Part shown: in pieces, positions 34,100 through 42,054 of the stretch | How the letters are laid out: each line of letters begins with the position of its first letter | How positions within the stretch are numbered: the first letter of the stretch is position 1 | DNA from: Nesterenkonia haasae | GTDB lineage: Bacteria; Actinomycetota; Actinomycetes; Actinomycetales; Micrococcaceae | NCBI RefSeq assembly: GCF_010119385.1 | Contig: NZ_VFIE01000017.1 | Coordinates: forward strand, 460,046 to 523,088 | Direction of reading: 5' to 3' | DNA: 63,043 nt | The notes under the pieces: generated by a model | What the model saw: the letters and a program-made list of their open reading frames with translations, nothing else | Told to the model about the DNA's origin: nothing | The model's database searches: none | Position numbers and translations under genes: made by a program

Positions 34100-34549
34100 T
34101 CATCTCCGAATCTCGACCCTGACCTCGACCAGCGCTGCACGAATGACCTTTCGATCAGCCCCCATTCGCCGACCGATGGCACGAAGCGAGAGGCCCTCAC
34201 GGTAGAGCCTGACGGCTTCGGCCTGCTCGTCGACATCAAGCCCGGCACGCCGACGCGGAGTGTTGCGCCGCCGTAGGTGAGCGAACACGGTTGCGCGGTG
34301 AATCCCGTAATGTTCAGCCAACTCCTGGATGCCTGCACCTGCGAGATAGTCGCCGATCAGACTGTCGATCTCGGCGGCGGTAAGAAAAGTTTGAGCCGTC
34401 TCGATCCTCCGCACGATCGGCCCCCGAATGTCCTTGAATGGAGGGCCGACGGGGCGTCGCACGTCCCGGTAGACGCCCCGATACCAGCGGGTTGCCAGGG
34501 TTTTCGCCCGAGGGGGAAAGTTTGCGAACGTGTCACGTAGGGACCCCAT
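34100..34549 (-). CDS. Helix-turn-helix protein at the right island end
   Basis: 149 residues with two HTH motifs in tandem: AAEIDSLIGDYLAGAGIQELAEHYGIHRATVFAHLRRR (residues about 55-92) and VDEQAEAVRLYREGLSLRAIGRRMGADRKVIRAALVE (about 100-140). Both resemble Hin/resolvase-type DNA-binding helices. The start ATG 34549 is inside the attR repeat, and in-frame stop TAG lies a few codons upstream within the repeat. No catalytic recombinase domain is attached. Its position right at the attachment site suggests a recombination directionality factor or the DNA-binding relic of a recombinase. Confidence 0.6.
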   Translation of the reverse strand: MGSLRDTFANFPPRAKTLATRWYRGVYRDVRRPVGPPFKDIRGPIVRRIETAQTFLTAAEIDSLIGDYLAGAGIQELAEHYGIHRATVFAHLRRRNTPRRRAGLDVDEQAEAVRLYREGLSLRAIGRRMGADRKVIRAALVEVRVEIRR

Positions 34550-34633
34550 ACGAACGAGGTTCGAACTCTAGACCAAGGGACCATCCTTGGACGAGGTTCG
34601 GGCCTCGTTTTTGTTGCGGGCACTCGAGGCCCA
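34543..34633 (+). repeat. attR-like 91-bp direct repeat
   Basis: Second copy of the tRNA-His 3'-end repeat (see 5908-5998), differing at 34583 and 34613. It holds only the last acceptor bases plus CCA and the terminator; the sequence to the left of it is not tRNA, so this copy is the displaced end. Confidence 0.93.
34591..34612 (+). terminator. Duplicated tRNA-His terminator
   Basis: Same ACGAGG / CCTCGT hairpin and T run as at 5956-5977, carried within the attR copy. Confidence 0.7.
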
Positions 34634-34800
34634 TTCAACGCGGCCTGGCCTCTGCGTCGCACAGGGCATCGAAGGGCCGGGCGCAGATGCCCGCGCAGTG
34701 CTCCAGCAGCTCCAGCGAGTCCTCTAGCGTTCTAAATCCATGCATGTCAGGGGCGTGCCATTGCGCATGGTTGGCCGCGTTGGGTGACACGGCGTCGGTA

Positions 34801-35823
34801 TTAGGCGCTGTGGTCGAGGTGGGAGACGATCTCACGGGTGACGGCAGTCATGTCCGGGTAGGGGAATTGGTGGCCCACACCCTCCAGCCAGAGGTACTGA
34901 GCACCGGGAATAAGTTCGACGAGCTTCTCGGCGTGCTCCACCGGGATAAAGGTGTCTGCCGTGCCGTGGACGACCAGGGCCGGGACTCGGAGATTGGGCA
35001 ACAGTTCGTATCGCGACCTGGTGGCCGCCACGGCAGCCTGGTGCTGGAGGATAGCGCGCAGATTGATGCCCCGGCGGTACCGCAGGTCATACAGCACGAG
35101 TTCGGTCAGCTCCTCGGCATGCAGGCCCTCGTAGCCGTTCCCACTGATCGTCTTCGCGATGACTTCCTTGACGAGGTTCTTCTCGCCGCCCATGAGTCGG
35201 TACCGCAGGAGGGGCAGCCCGGCCAGAGCCGATCGCAGCAGCGGGCCACTCCGCAGCCCGGGCAGGCTGGCGTCGGTGGGGTCGGCCGCGCTGGACATGA
35301 GCGTCATTGATGCCACCTTGTCGGGATGGGCTATCGCGATCTCTTGGGCGACGAACCCCCCGAGCGAGAGCCCGATCAGGTGTGCTCTGTCCACCTGTGT
35401 CGCATCGAGGACCGCGATGGCGTCAGCGGACATGTCAAGCAACGAGTACGCGTGCTTCCGGTCCCAGTCCTCCAGCCAATCCGAAGCACCGGTGCCGCGC
35501 TGGTCGTAACGGATGACCCGGTACCCAGCGCCGGTAAGTCCACGGATGAAGCTCGGCGGCCAGAACAGCGAGTTTCCCGCCATCGAGATATTCAGCAGCA
35601 CGACGCCCTTCTCAGGCGCCCGGGCGGGTATGGCCTCGTACCAGATGCGCACGCCGCTGGAGTCCGCGTATCCCGTCTCACCAGCGACGACATGCGAGAG
35701 GTCGCTTTGCGACAGACGCTCAATGATCGCATCGGTGTCGGGCGGTAGCCTCGGTCCACCGCGCAGGAGCCAAGCCGCCACGGCCCCAAGCCCGGCGAGC
35801 ACCCCAGCTCCTACGTACCGCAT
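34801..35823 (-). CDS. Alpha/beta hydrolase with N-terminal membrane anchor or signal
   Basis: 340 residues. A hydrophobic N-terminus (YVGAGVLAGLGAVAAWLLRG) suggests a signal anchor. The hydrolase core shows VIRYDQRGTGASDW (oxyanion region), the nucleophile elbow LIGLSLGGFVAQE, the acid in VVHGTADTFIPVEHAE and the catalytic His in GVGHQFPYPD. The substrate is unknown; esters or lactones are typical. This is the first gene outside the island on the right, and codon use looks like the rest of the chromosome. A 90-residue linker before the acid residue probably forms the lid. It has no evident operon partner. Confidence 0.85.
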   Translation of the reverse strand: MRYVGAGVLAGLGAVAAWLLRGGPRLPPDTDAIIERLSQSDLSHVVAGETGYADSSGVRIWYEAIPARAPEKGVVLLNISMAGNSLFWPPSFIRGLTGAGYRVIRYDQRGTGASDWLEDWDRKHAYSLLDMSADAIAVLDATQVDRAHLIGLSLGGFVAQEIAIAHPDKVASMTLMSSAADPTDASLPGLRSGPLLRSALAGLPLLRYRLMGGEKNLVKEVIAKTISGNGYEGLHAEELTELVLYDLRYRRGINLRAILQHQAAVAATRSRYELLPNLRVPALVVHGTADTFIPVEHAEKLVELIPGAQYLWLEGVGHQFPYPDMTAVTREIVSHLDHSA

Positions 35824-36100
35824 GATGAGCCAATTGTCTCAGAGAGCACACCCGGCAGAATCGACATCACGCCCTCCAAGGTGCCGAAACGCCTCCACCA
35901 GGGACCCATATTCTGGGCCGCTCCATCTCAGATTCCCTTGTCGTTCCGGTTCTCTTCAGGGTCGCAATGTCTGGGGGAATCCCGTCCATTGCAGTTCGGG
36001 TTCCAGATGGCTCATGTCGTTGAACATGACGATACTTGGGGGCAGCTCGGGCCGATTCTCGATCACGGTCAGCGCCGCGTTGGCACTGTTGAGTCCGAGC
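35824..36100. other. Gene-free stretch, probably decayed
   Basis: No gene recognised. It lies upstream of a CoA-binding protein remnant and may contain its eroded 5' part. Confidence 0.4.
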
Positions 36101-36232
36101 CACGGAGCTAAGGCGGTCTGGCTGCAAGTCGGAGTTCTTGATCACGAGGCGGCCGCTCGCGCCCGTGACGCCGGTCTCGACGTAGTAATGGACACCTGCC
36201 CTGCGATTGAAGCCCCCAAATTTGGTTTGTGA
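36101..36232 (+). pseudogene. CoA-binding protein (Rossmann) C-terminal remnant
   Basis: The frame HGAKAVWLQVGVLDHEAAAR followed by DAGLDVVMDTCPAIEAPKFGL and a stop matches the end of the small CoA_binding domain proteins (YccU type; AVWLQxGV ... DTCPxIE). The first 90 or so codons, with the nucleotide-binding loop, are missing or scrambled. Confidence 0.6.
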
Positions 36233-36344
36233 CCCAGCGTAGTAAGTACGGGGTCATCACACCTGCGCGCCAACCCTCTGACCAGCAGATATGAAAGGAT
36301 ACTGTTGGTTGAGTCACAACTCCATCAGCTAAGTAGGGGACGAA

Positions 36345-36659
36345 ATGCCCGCGAAACTCACCGTCAGTACCGAAACCAAGAAGTTCACCGCAGAGGTACC
36401 AACTGCTCAAGGCGAACTCATCGACACAATGATCAAGATTCGATTGGAGAAAGGGCTCTCCACTCCCCTTCTGATGGAGACTCCGGACGGTCAGCGTTCA
36501 GAGCATGTCGAGATAGCCACTGCCGACCAATACACAATGGAGTTTGGAGCAGAGGGCACTTCCTCCGTGACGACCGACGCCCTAGCCCATGAAGCAATGG
36601 AGGCCGATACCTACATTGATCAGGGAGGCTACATTCGGATCACTACCGATGAATTGTGA
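36345..36659 (+). CDS. Hypothetical 104-residue protein
   Basis: A small acidic protein from ATG 36345 with AGGGGAC upstream. It reads MPAKLTVSTETKKFTAEVPT, then a predicted helix LIDTMIKIRLEKGL, then beta-like segments to IRITTDEL. No signal peptide, Cys or catalytic motif. It lies 78 bp upstream of gap and in the same direction but is probably a separate unit, given the good ribosome site of gap alone. I do not recognise the family. Confidence 0.55.
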   Translation: MPAKLTVSTETKKFTAEVPTAQGELIDTMIKIRLEKGLSTPLLMETPDGQRSEHVEIATADQYTMEFGAEGTSSVTTDALAHEAMEADTYIDQGGYIRITTDEL

Positions 36660-36737
36660 TGCTCTCAGCACTAGCCTCACATCAGTAGCGCTCGAGGCTT
36701 CTCTAGGCACCACCTGAGCACGCCACGAGAGGACGAA

Positions 36738-37751
36738 ATGTCAACGACGACGAGAATAGCGATCAATGGCTATGGACGGATTGGACGTAGCCTGCTGAGG
36801 GTCATTGAGGCACAGGGACAAGCCCTCGAAGTCGTCGCCATCAACGACCTCACAGATCCCGACTCGATGGTCAATCTCACAAAATACGATTCCATTCTCG
36901 GCCGATTCCCAGCGGTAGTCGCCAGGGACGGTGACTACCTAGTGGCCGGTCAACACCGGATCAAACTACTTTCTGAGACCGAGCCTGCCGACCTTCCCTG
37001 GGCAGAACTCGATATCGACATCGTCTTGGAATGTACTGGGCTCTTCAGAACCCATGAGACTGCCTCGCGACATATCGAAGCCGGAGCGAAAAAGGTCATT
37101 GTCTCTGCACCAGCCAAGGGGGCGGACGCGACTCTCGTGCTGGGCATTAACGAGTCGACCTACGACCCCGCCAGCCACACCATAATCTCCAATGCATCTT
37201 GCACCACCAACTGCCTTGCACCACTGGTCAAAGTCCTCAATGACGAATTCGGCATCGTCGAAGGTCTTATGACGACGATTCACGCCTACACCGCAGATCA
37301 GCGCCTACACGATGCTCCTCATAAGGACCCCCGGCGCGCCCGGGCGGCAGCGGTCAACATGGTGCCTACCTCCACCGGAGCAGCCAAGGGCATCGGTCTG
37401 GTGATCCCCGAAGTGGACGGAAAATTGGACGGTTTCGCCATGCGTGTTCCAGTGCCCACTGTCTCGGGCACCGACCTTACCGTCACCATCCGAAAACAGG
37501 GTGTCAGCGTTGATGACGTCAATTCGGCTTTTAAGAAAGCCGCTGCAGGACCTTTGGCCGGGCCGCTTGCGTACAGTGAAGATCCCCTTGTCTCGTCAGA
37601 CCTCATTGCTGATCCACATGCCTCGATCTTTGATGCGCCCTTGACGAAGGTCATTGGCCAAACGGTGAAGGTCTTCGGCTGGTATGACAATGAATACGGT
37701 TACGCTTCCCGCATGGCGGAGACAGCCGTTTACATCGGCGAACGGCTTTAG
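36738..37751 (+). CDS. gap: Glyceraldehyde-3-phosphate dehydrogenase, type I
   Basis: 337 residues; converts glyceraldehyde-3-phosphate to 1,3-bisphosphoglycerate in glycolysis. The NAD-binding start is RIAINGYGRIGRSLLR, the catalytic motif SNASCTTNCLAPL holds the active Cys, and the C-terminal NEYGYASRMAETAVYI is typical. The residue after the first beta strand region (AINDLTDPD) has Asp as in NAD-specific enzymes. It is followed 45 bp later by pfkA with its own AGCGAGGAG site, so two consecutive glycolytic genes form a likely operon. This pairing is less usual than gap-pgk-tpi; a second gap may exist elsewhere in the genome. Confidence 0.95.
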   Translation: MSTTTRIAINGYGRIGRSLLRVIEAQGQALEVVAINDLTDPDSMVNLTKYDSILGRFPAVVARDGDYLVAGQHRIKLLSETEPADLPWAELDIDIVLECTGLFRTHETASRHIEAGAKKVIVSAPAKGADATLVLGINESTYDPASHTIISNASCTTNCLAPLVKVLNDEFGIVEGLMTTIHAYTADQRLHDAPHKDPRRARAAAVNMVPTSTGAAKGIGLVIPEVDGKLDGFAMRVPVPTVSGTDLTVTIRKQGVSVDDVNSAFKKAAAGPLAGPLAYSEDPLVSSDLIADPHASIFDAPLTKVIGQTVKVFGWYDNEYGYASRMAETAVYIGERL

Positions 37752-37796
37752 GCCAAGTACCCTCAGCGACAACCATCGGAAGCGAGGAGTTGGACC

Positions 37797-38828
37797 ATGC
37801 GAATAGGGTTACTCACCTCCGGAGGTGACTGTCCAGGCCTCAACGCCGTCATACGCGCCGCGGTCCTCCACGGCATTAAGAGCTATGGAGACGAGTTCGT
37901 AGGGTTCAAGGACGGATGGCGCGGACTCATCGAGGCCGACTATATGAAACTCTCCCGCCATGATGTGCGCGGCCTGGCCCGCGTCGGCGGCACCATCCTG
38001 GGAACCAGCCGCACACATCCCTACAACTACCCAGGTGGCGGGCCGGAGAACATGGCAAAGCAGTTGAAACGCCATGAGATAGACGCGGTGATCGCTCTAG
38101 GCGGTGAGGGAACTCTCGCCGGAGCTAAGCGCCTGGCCAATGAGGGTCTTCCGATAGTGGGTGTCCCGAAGACCATCGACAACGATCTCAACGCCACCGA
38201 CTACACATTCGGATTCGACACGGCCATTTCCATAGCAACGGACGCTATGGACAGGCTTCGCACAACTGGTGAGTCTCACCACCGATGCATGGTTGCCGAG
38301 GTGATGGGTCGCCACGCAGGGTGGATAGCCCTGCATACAGGCATGGCAGCCGGTGCCCACGCCATTCTGATTCCAGAGCAGCGAGTCGGCATAGACCAGG
38401 TGTGCAAGTGGGCCGAACAGGTGCATTCCCGGGGCCGCTCTCCTCTTGTAGTCGTGGCAGAAGGGTTCATTCCTGAGGGCGCAGAGGAAGCCCTAGCCGG
38501 CAAAGGAGAGGAGGCTTCCGGTAGGCCCCGTCTTGGCGGAATCGGTGAATGGGTCGCCGCACAGATCGAAGAGCGAGCCGGCCTCGAAACTCGCAGCACC
38601 ACGCTTGGCCATATTCAACGCGGAGGAAATCCCACCGGCTTCGATCGAGTGCTGGCCACCCGGTTCGGGATCAAAGCCCTTGATCTGGCGCATGAGCAAG
38701 CCTGGGGTTTCATGGCCTCCCTACGTGGCACAGAGATAGTCAAAGTCGACCTCACCGCCGCGCTGGACGGCCTCAAGACGGTCCCAACAGAACGCTACGA
38801 CGAGGCGAAAGTCCTCTTCGGCCGGTAA
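37797..38828 (+). CDS. pfkA: 6-phosphofructokinase, actinobacterial type
   Basis: 343 residues; phosphorylates fructose-6-phosphate. The phosphate-binding start is GLLTSGGDCPGLNAVIRA, followed by GGTILGTSRT, IALGGEGTLAGAK, the catalytic PKTIDNDL and MVAEVMGRHAGWIALHTG. In family terms the Gly in GGEGT (where PPi enzymes have Asp) combined with Lys in PKTIDND marks the ATP-dependent Streptomyces-like group III enzyme rather than the PPi-dependent one. Probably co-transcribed with gap. This would give both enzymes for lower and upper glycolysis in one transcript. Confidence 0.93.
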   Translation: MRIGLLTSGGDCPGLNAVIRAAVLHGIKSYGDEFVGFKDGWRGLIEADYMKLSRHDVRGLARVGGTILGTSRTHPYNYPGGGPENMAKQLKRHEIDAVIALGGEGTLAGAKRLANEGLPIVGVPKTIDNDLNATDYTFGFDTAISIATDAMDRLRTTGESHHRCMVAEVMGRHAGWIALHTGMAAGAHAILIPEQRVGIDQVCKWAEQVHSRGRSPLVVVAEGFIPEGAEEALAGKGEEASGRPRLGGIGEWVAAQIEERAGLETRSTTLGHIQRGGNPTGFDRVLATRFGIKALDLAHEQAWGFMASLRGTEIVKVDLTAALDGLKTVPTERYDEAKVLFGR

Positions 38829-38875
38829 GCGGTGACTCTGCGCAACCCTGTGCGCGCCCGCATCCGGGGCCGCAC

Positions 38876-39632
38876 CTACAAAGAGGACACTTGGCGGCCA
38901 CGATACAAGGGTACTTTGAGAGCCTCAGTCGCGAGAAAGACCGCAGCGCCGGCGCAACTAATGACTATTATCTGTGCGGCGCTGAGCGGCGCGGAGTCGA
39001 CAACTTGCTGCAGGCGCGGTGCATAAATGAACAGTAGCTGCAGAACGGTCAGGCCAAGCACACAAAGCCAGGCGATGCGGTTGTTGAACAGTGCGAAAAT
39101 CTTCAAGCGCCTCGCCCGTCAGAGCCGACTCTTCGGCGGTCAGCTCCTGGGCCTCGTTGAGTCGCAGATCGGCTGGTACTTTGTCGCCGGCGCGAAGCCG
39201 GACAAAGTCCCCGACCACCAGGCCAGTGGCGGGAACAGAATGCCACACGTCATCACGCAACACAGTGGCCGAGGGCGAAAGCATCTCACGAATACTCTCT
39301 AAAGCACGTTCCGCCCGGCCTTCCTGAAGAAACCCCACCGTCGCGTTGACCACCACCACTGCGACGATGACGATGGTGTCAATCCAATGCTGCAGCACGG
39401 CAGTGAGTACCGCTGCCCCGAGCAGCACATAGATCAACACATCATTGAGGTGGCGCAGGAATTGGATGACGACGCCAGTTTTCTCAGCAGCCGGCAATTC
39501 ATTAGGTCCAAAATCGGCCAGCCTGTCCTGAACGTCGAGACTGCTTAGCCCTGAGCTGTGAGCAGCCCGATACCTCGTGAGGACCTCTTCGAATGGGAGT
39601 GCATGGGGATCTGACAGGTGCTCAAGCCTCAC
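38876..39632 (-). pseudogene. P-type cation ATPase with large internal deletion
   Basis: The N-terminal part (from 39632) is a normal P2-type ATPase: cation ATPase N-domain (DPHALPFEEVLTRYRA, SGLSSLDVQDRLADFGPNEL), helices VLIYVLLGAAVLTAVLQHW and IVIVAVVVVNATVGFLQEG, and the actuator domain up to ALTGE. It then jumps, with a frameshift near 39100, to the last helices (IAWLCVLGLTVLQLLFIYAP, AAQIIVISCAGAAVFLATEAL). The phosphorylation DKTGT motif, nucleotide domain and central helices, some 600 codons, are gone. Ca2+ or Na+/K+-type specificity is likely for the ancestor. Confidence 0.88.
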
Positions 39633-39798
39633 GTTGCTCCTGTTTCTAGAGGTCCTTCGGACGGACGAGAAAGTGGCTCTTCGACTCTATCTCGAAGCGG
39701 AGAGGCGCTTCTACGACCAGTAGAAACACGGTGAATCTCGCGATTACCAGCAAACGTTTAGGTGCCTTAGAGCATCCTTTCAAGTAAAGTCATATCGG

Positions 39799-39820
39799 CT
39801 TCTCGCAATTGCGTGAGAAG
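39799..39820. promoter_or_regulatory. Imperfect palindrome upstream of the DUF4190 gene
   Basis: CTTCTC and GAGAAG arms frame a GCAATTGC core about 40 bp before the start codon at 39862. It could be an operator or a short hairpin in the leader; no binding protein can be named. Confidence 0.35.
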
Positions 39821-39861
39821 ACACACTCAACGCACAGCCACTCCCTTGAAGAGGAACACCC

Positions 39862-40734
39862 ATGACTGAGCCTTACTACACTTATCCCACTCCAGAGCAG
39901 GCACCTCCAGCGCGCAAAGGCCTGGGCATCAGCGCGATGGTCCTGGGAATCGTCTCGATCGTCTTAGCGTTCATCCCGTTCATTGGACTGGTCAGTTTTC
40001 TGCTTGGTCCACTGGCTGTCATTCTCGGCATCGTGGCCATCGTGAAGCACCGTGGTGAAGGTCAAGGCATCGCCGGTGTCATCACCGGCGCGATCGGTAC
40101 CATCATCGCCATTGTCGGAATCCTCCTCACCAGCATGGTCTTCGACGCAGTGGAAGAGGAAAGCGAACGGCTCAACGACGACGTAGCCGATGCCGACCCT
40201 GATGACGACGAAGAAGTGGCCGAAGTTGAAGAAGAAGTCCAAGATCAGCAGGAAGAAATCGCCGAAGAGCGTGAAGAGGCTGAGGAAACCGGGACGGATG
40301 GGGACCAGGGGACCCGGGAAAACCCGCTGGCACCCGGCGAAACCGTGTCGAACGAAGAATGGGAAGTCACCATCCATGGTGTGACACCCAACGCAGACGA
40401 CGAGATCGCGGCCGAGAATCCGTACAACGACCCAGCTCCCGAGGGTATGAGCTACATGATGGTCGATATGAGCGCCACATACCTTGGGGAGGACTCCGAC
40501 ACACCCATGATGGGCGTAGAGCTCTCATATGTGACCACCACGGGCGAAACAATTGCCAGTTACGACTACTCCGCAGTGACCCCGGACGCTTTCGAGAGCT
40601 TTGCTGAGCTGTACACCGGTGGAACCGAAACCGGGAATGTGGCACTTGTGGTCCCCACCGATGACGATGGAACGCTGCGTGTCCGGCTTGGTTTCCTCGA
40701 CACCCAGGACTTCTTCTTCGAAACTTCCGAGTGA
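39862..40734 (+). CDS. DUF4190 membrane protein with acidic linker and extracytoplasmic domain
   Basis: 290 residues. A short cytoplasmic Pro-rich start (YYTYPTPEQAPPARKG) is followed by the DUF4190 pair of helices (residues about 22-55 and 65-95, with LLGPLAVILGIVAIVKHRGEG between). Next comes a very acidic coiled-coil-like linker (residues about 100-150, mostly Glu/Asp). A C-terminal beta-rich domain then resembles DUF4352 (EWEVTIHGVTPN, YMMVDMSATYLG, TLRVRLGFLDT). The outer domain probably binds a ligand or protein at the cell surface. An AGAGGAA site precedes the ATG. Function unknown; such proteins are common in Micrococcales. Confidence 0.8.
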   Translation: MTEPYYTYPTPEQAPPARKGLGISAMVLGIVSIVLAFIPFIGLVSFLLGPLAVILGIVAIVKHRGEGQGIAGVITGAIGTIIAIVGILLTSMVFDAVEEESERLNDDVADADPDDDEEVAEVEEEVQDQQEEIAEEREEAEETGTDGDQGTRENPLAPGETVSNEEWEVTIHGVTPNADDEIAAENPYNDPAPEGMSYMMVDMSATYLGEDSDTPMMGVELSYVTTTGETIASYDYSAVTPDAFESFAELYTGGTETGNVALVVPTDDDGTLRVRLGFLDTQDFFFETSE

Positions 40735-40893
40735 TTGAAAGCTCAAATGGGCAACGGCAGGCACATTAGCAGCCTGCTGTTACCCTGAGCTTAACGGCAA
40801 GGTGCCGTTGATCAGGGAAGACATCTTGTCGACCGACCGGGCCATCGCCTCCTTTCGTTCTGACGCCTCCTCTGGATAGCCCCAAGGAGACTC

Positions 40894-42054
40894 TTGTCAC
40901 AGCCAAAGCAGCACCCGGCAGCCGATCCTCGGCGCCAGTTCGCTCCCCGGACGGCGACCCAGCTGCCCTCAGGCAGCACCGCAATCGTGTATTGCGAAGG
41001 ACAGTTCGGCGAGCAGGACGGCAAAACAGCCAACGGTCTTGTCCGTCACTCTGAGAAGTACGAAATCGTCAGCGTCATCGACAGCCGCCAGGCCGGAACA
41101 GATGCGGGTTCTTTCCTCGACGGCACGCCCAACGGCATTCCGGTCCTCACCGACTTGCGCCAGGCAATTGCCCACGCCGGTCACGTGCCCGACTACCTCA
41201 TCTGTGGTGTCGCACCAGCCGATGGCCTACTATCGGCCGATCAGCGCGTCGTCCTACTGGACGGAATTGCCCGGGGTATGCACATCATCAACGGACTGCA
41301 CGAGTTCCTCAACGACGACGCCGAATTCGCCGCTGCCTCACTCCTTGCCGACGTGACGATCACCGACATTCGACGGCCCAAAGAGAAAAAAGACCTTCAC
41401 CTCTTCTCCGGGAAAATTTTTGATGTCACATGTCCGCGAATTGCGGTGCTAGGCACTGACGGCTCCATAGGTAAGCGCACCACCGCAACCCTGCTGGTGC
41501 AAGCTCTGAACGCCCACGGAATCAAAGCCGTCATGGTCGGCACCGGTCAGACGACACTCATCCAAGGTGGCAAGTACGGCGTTGCGCTCGATGCGTTGGT
41601 GCCCCAGTTCTGCTCGGGCGAGGTGGAGCACCAAGTAGTCTCCGCGTTCGAAGGGGAAAACCCAGATATCATCATCGTCGAGGGGCAGGGCGCCCTCAGC
41701 CACCCCGCCTACCTCACCTCAGCCCACATCCTGCGCGGCAGTCGGCCAGCTGGTGTGATCGTCCAACATGCCCCTAAAAGGCAGGTTCTGGGTGATTTCC
41801 CCATGGTGGCGATGCCCACTGCAGCACATGAGGTACAGCTTATTGAAGCCTTTGCCGACACCAAGGTTGTGGGGATCACGGTCAACCACGAACATATGAC
41901 CGGCGAAGAGATCGGCGAAGCTATCAACGCCCTGGAACTCGAATTCGGCATCCCCGCAACCGACCCCCTGACCCGTCCCCTCGACCAGCTGGTCAAGATG
42001 GTTCTGCTCGCTTTCCCCGAACTCGAGACGACCATCGCATCGACTACCCGGTGA
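40894..42054 (+). CDS. DUF1611 family protein (DgcN-like)
   Basis: 386 residues starting at TTG 40894, which has an AAGGAGA box 4 nt upstream. The C-terminal P-loop-like domain shows CPRIAVLGTDGSIGKRTTATLLVQAL (GxxxxGKRT) and DIIIVEGQGALSHPAY, the DUF1611 signature; the N-terminus is Rossmann-like (VVSVIDSRQAG). One characterised member, DgcN, is reported as a D-glutamate N-acetyltransferase acting with an epimerase; I recall this from the literature and cannot test it here. It overlaps the racemase-like gene by 4 bp (GTGA), so the pair very probably acts in one pathway of D/L amino-acid or dipeptide conversion. Confidence 0.85.
   Translation: MSQPKQHPAADPRRQFAPRTATQLPSGSTAIVYCEGQFGEQDGKTANGLVRHSEKYEIVSVIDSRQAGTDAGSFLDGTPNGIPVLTDLRQAIAHAGHVPDYLICGVAPADGLLSADQRVVLLDGIARGMHIINGLHEFLNDDAEFAAASLLADVTITDIRRPKEKKDLHLFSGKIFDVTCPRIAVLGTDGSIGKRTTATLLVQALNAHGIKAVMVGTGQTTLIQGGKYGVALDALVPQFCSGEVEHQVVSAFEGENPDIIIVEGQGALSHPAYLTSAHILRGSRPAGVIVQHAPKRQVLGDFPMVAMPTAAHEVQLIEAFADTKVVGITVNHEHMTGEEIGEAINALELEFGIPATDPLTRPLDQLVKMVLLAFPELETTIASTTR

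Larger units (their letters stand above)
5908..34633. mobile_element. Integrated genomic island (28.6 kb) at tRNA-His
   Basis: Delimited by the 91-bp direct repeats. The content is typical of a decayed integrative/conjugative element. It includes a MobF relaxase gene with several frameshifts, relics of IS1249-like, IS481, IS30 and IS3 elements, a broken methyltransferase, small membrane proteins, and defence-type genes at the right (HEPN-motif proteins, CBASS-like operon, ImmA peptidase operon). I see no tyrosine or serine integrase inside. The island is therefore probably immobile unless an enzyme acts in trans. Flanking genes (orn/tRNA on the left, alpha/beta hydrolase on the right) look chromosomal. 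Confidence 0.85.
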
